From JBMNOI01 sp050942995 (GTDB lineage Bacteria > Chloroflexota > Anaerolineae > UBA1429), in contig JBMNOI010000165.1 in NCBI GenBank assembly GCA_050942995.1, forward strand, positions 1 through 6,690: 6,690 bases of DNA. The letters are read 5' to 3'. The position numbers were made by a program, and so were the translations under genes. Of this stretch, positions 6,431-6,690 are shown piece by piece (position 1 is the first letter of the stretch; the number at the start of each line of letters is the position of its first letter). The notes under the pieces were generated by a model. That model did not search any database. It was not told where the DNA came from and saw nothing but the letters and a program-made list of their open reading frames with translations.

Positions 6431-6461
6431 CGGGGTGTGCCCTGTTATAGGTCACACCCCG
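6431..6461 (-). terminator. hairpin downstream of argS, possible terminator
   Basis: CGGGGTGTG (6431-6439) pairs perfectly with CACACCCCG (6453-6461). After one mismatch an inner CCT/AGG extends the stem around a 5-base loop. It lies 92 bases after the argS stop and 21 bases upstream of the tRNA-Val -35. On the minus strand it is followed by CCGAAAAGGG, without a U-run, so it is an imperfect intrinsic terminator. Insulating argS transcription from the tRNA promoter is the likely role. Confidence 0.5.
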
Positions 6462-6479
6462 TCCTTATCCATTCAATGA

Positions 6480-6493
6480 CTACAGATCTGTAG
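6480..6493. repeat. 14-bp perfect palindrome
   Basis: CTACAGATCTGTAG is a perfect 14-base palindrome in the spacer between the argS stop and the hairpin at 6431-6461. It has no loop, so it makes a poor RNA hairpin and would suit a symmetric protein-binding site if it is functional. Chance cannot be excluded. Confidence 0.35.
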
Positions 6494-6553
6494 CCTTTAC
6501 CGGCCTCTTCCGTCCGGCTGGCGCCTCTTATGCCCTCCCGACGCCGCACCTGC

Positions 6554-6690
6554 CTACATCACTTCAGGAGCACTCATGCCCATCAGCGTCAGTGCCCGGG
6601 CCAGCACAATCTTGCATGCGGACACCAACCGGAGCCTTGCCCGGGTGATGGCCTCATCGGCCGGGTCCGAGCTGACCACACGACAATCGC
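6554..6690 (-). CDS. argS: arginyl-tRNA synthetase, C-terminal end (partial)
   Basis: The last 44 codons of a gene that runs off the right edge of the window, ending at a TAG (6554-6556). The residues include EAITRARLRLVSACKIVLAR and then LTLMGMSAPEVM. This is the characteristic end of the DALR anticodon-binding domain of class I arginyl-tRNA synthetase, in which a helix with an R-L-x-L-V-x-A pattern and a final 'lGv-saPe-M' are well conserved. The enzyme charges tRNA-Arg. The catalytic domain (HIGH and KMSKS region) is outside the window. The call rests on this short tail alone, but the match to the family ending is good. Confidence 0.88.
   Translation of the reverse strand, partial: DCRVVSSDPADEAITRARLRLVSACKIVLARALTLMGMSAPEVM

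Overview
The window is GC-rich bacterial DNA, and every supported gene lies on the minus strand, so it reads from right to left. The style of the proteins suggests a member of the Chloroflexota (Anaerolineae-like): a large YfhO-type membrane protein, a long-tailed AmaP, and two conserved-looking but unnamed winged-helix-type proteins. This placement is inferred from protein character, not from a database search. The layout looks like ordinary chromosome. I see no transposase, phage gene, CRISPR array or plasmid function.

In transcription order, the window opens with the last 44 codons of an arginyl-tRNA synthetase gene (6554-6690), followed by a hairpin (6431-6461) that may end its transcript. 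A well-formed extended -10 promoter (6381-6409) then drives a tRNA-Val(UAC) gene (6279-6351), with a hairpin terminator just beyond it. Next comes a tightly coupled two-gene unit. The first gene (4512-6197) encodes a 561-residue protein with at least two, probably three, winged-helix-like segments. The second (4079-4504) encodes a 141-residue protein with a CxxC/CC cysteine set and a winged-helix-like C-terminus. The ribosome binding site of the second overlaps the stop codon of the first. I do not recognise a characterised family for either. They are the best candidate here for something undescribed.

Two hairpins (4040-4062, and 3972-4015 with a U-rich tail) separate that unit from a large YfhO-family membrane protein gene (1312-3939), probably a GT-C-like enzyme of cell-envelope glycosylation. 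It stops just before the final membrane helix expected of the family. A 282-base gap then carries a clear promoter (-35 TAGACG, 17-base spacer, -10 TATAAT) whose -10 lies inside an operator-like dyad. This promoter serves an AmaP gene (223-1026; two membrane helices, an Asp23-like domain and a Pro/acidic tail). A 10-bp GC hairpin (83-106) lies downstream and probably ends that transcript.

The genes do not form one pathway: translation functions (argS, tRNA-Val) sit beside a putative DNA-binding pair and two envelope-related membrane proteins. Two start codons were placed at ATGs with good Shine-Dalgarno spacing, not at in-frame upstream TTGs (1029 and 6233). Positions 1-82 hold nothing I can assign.
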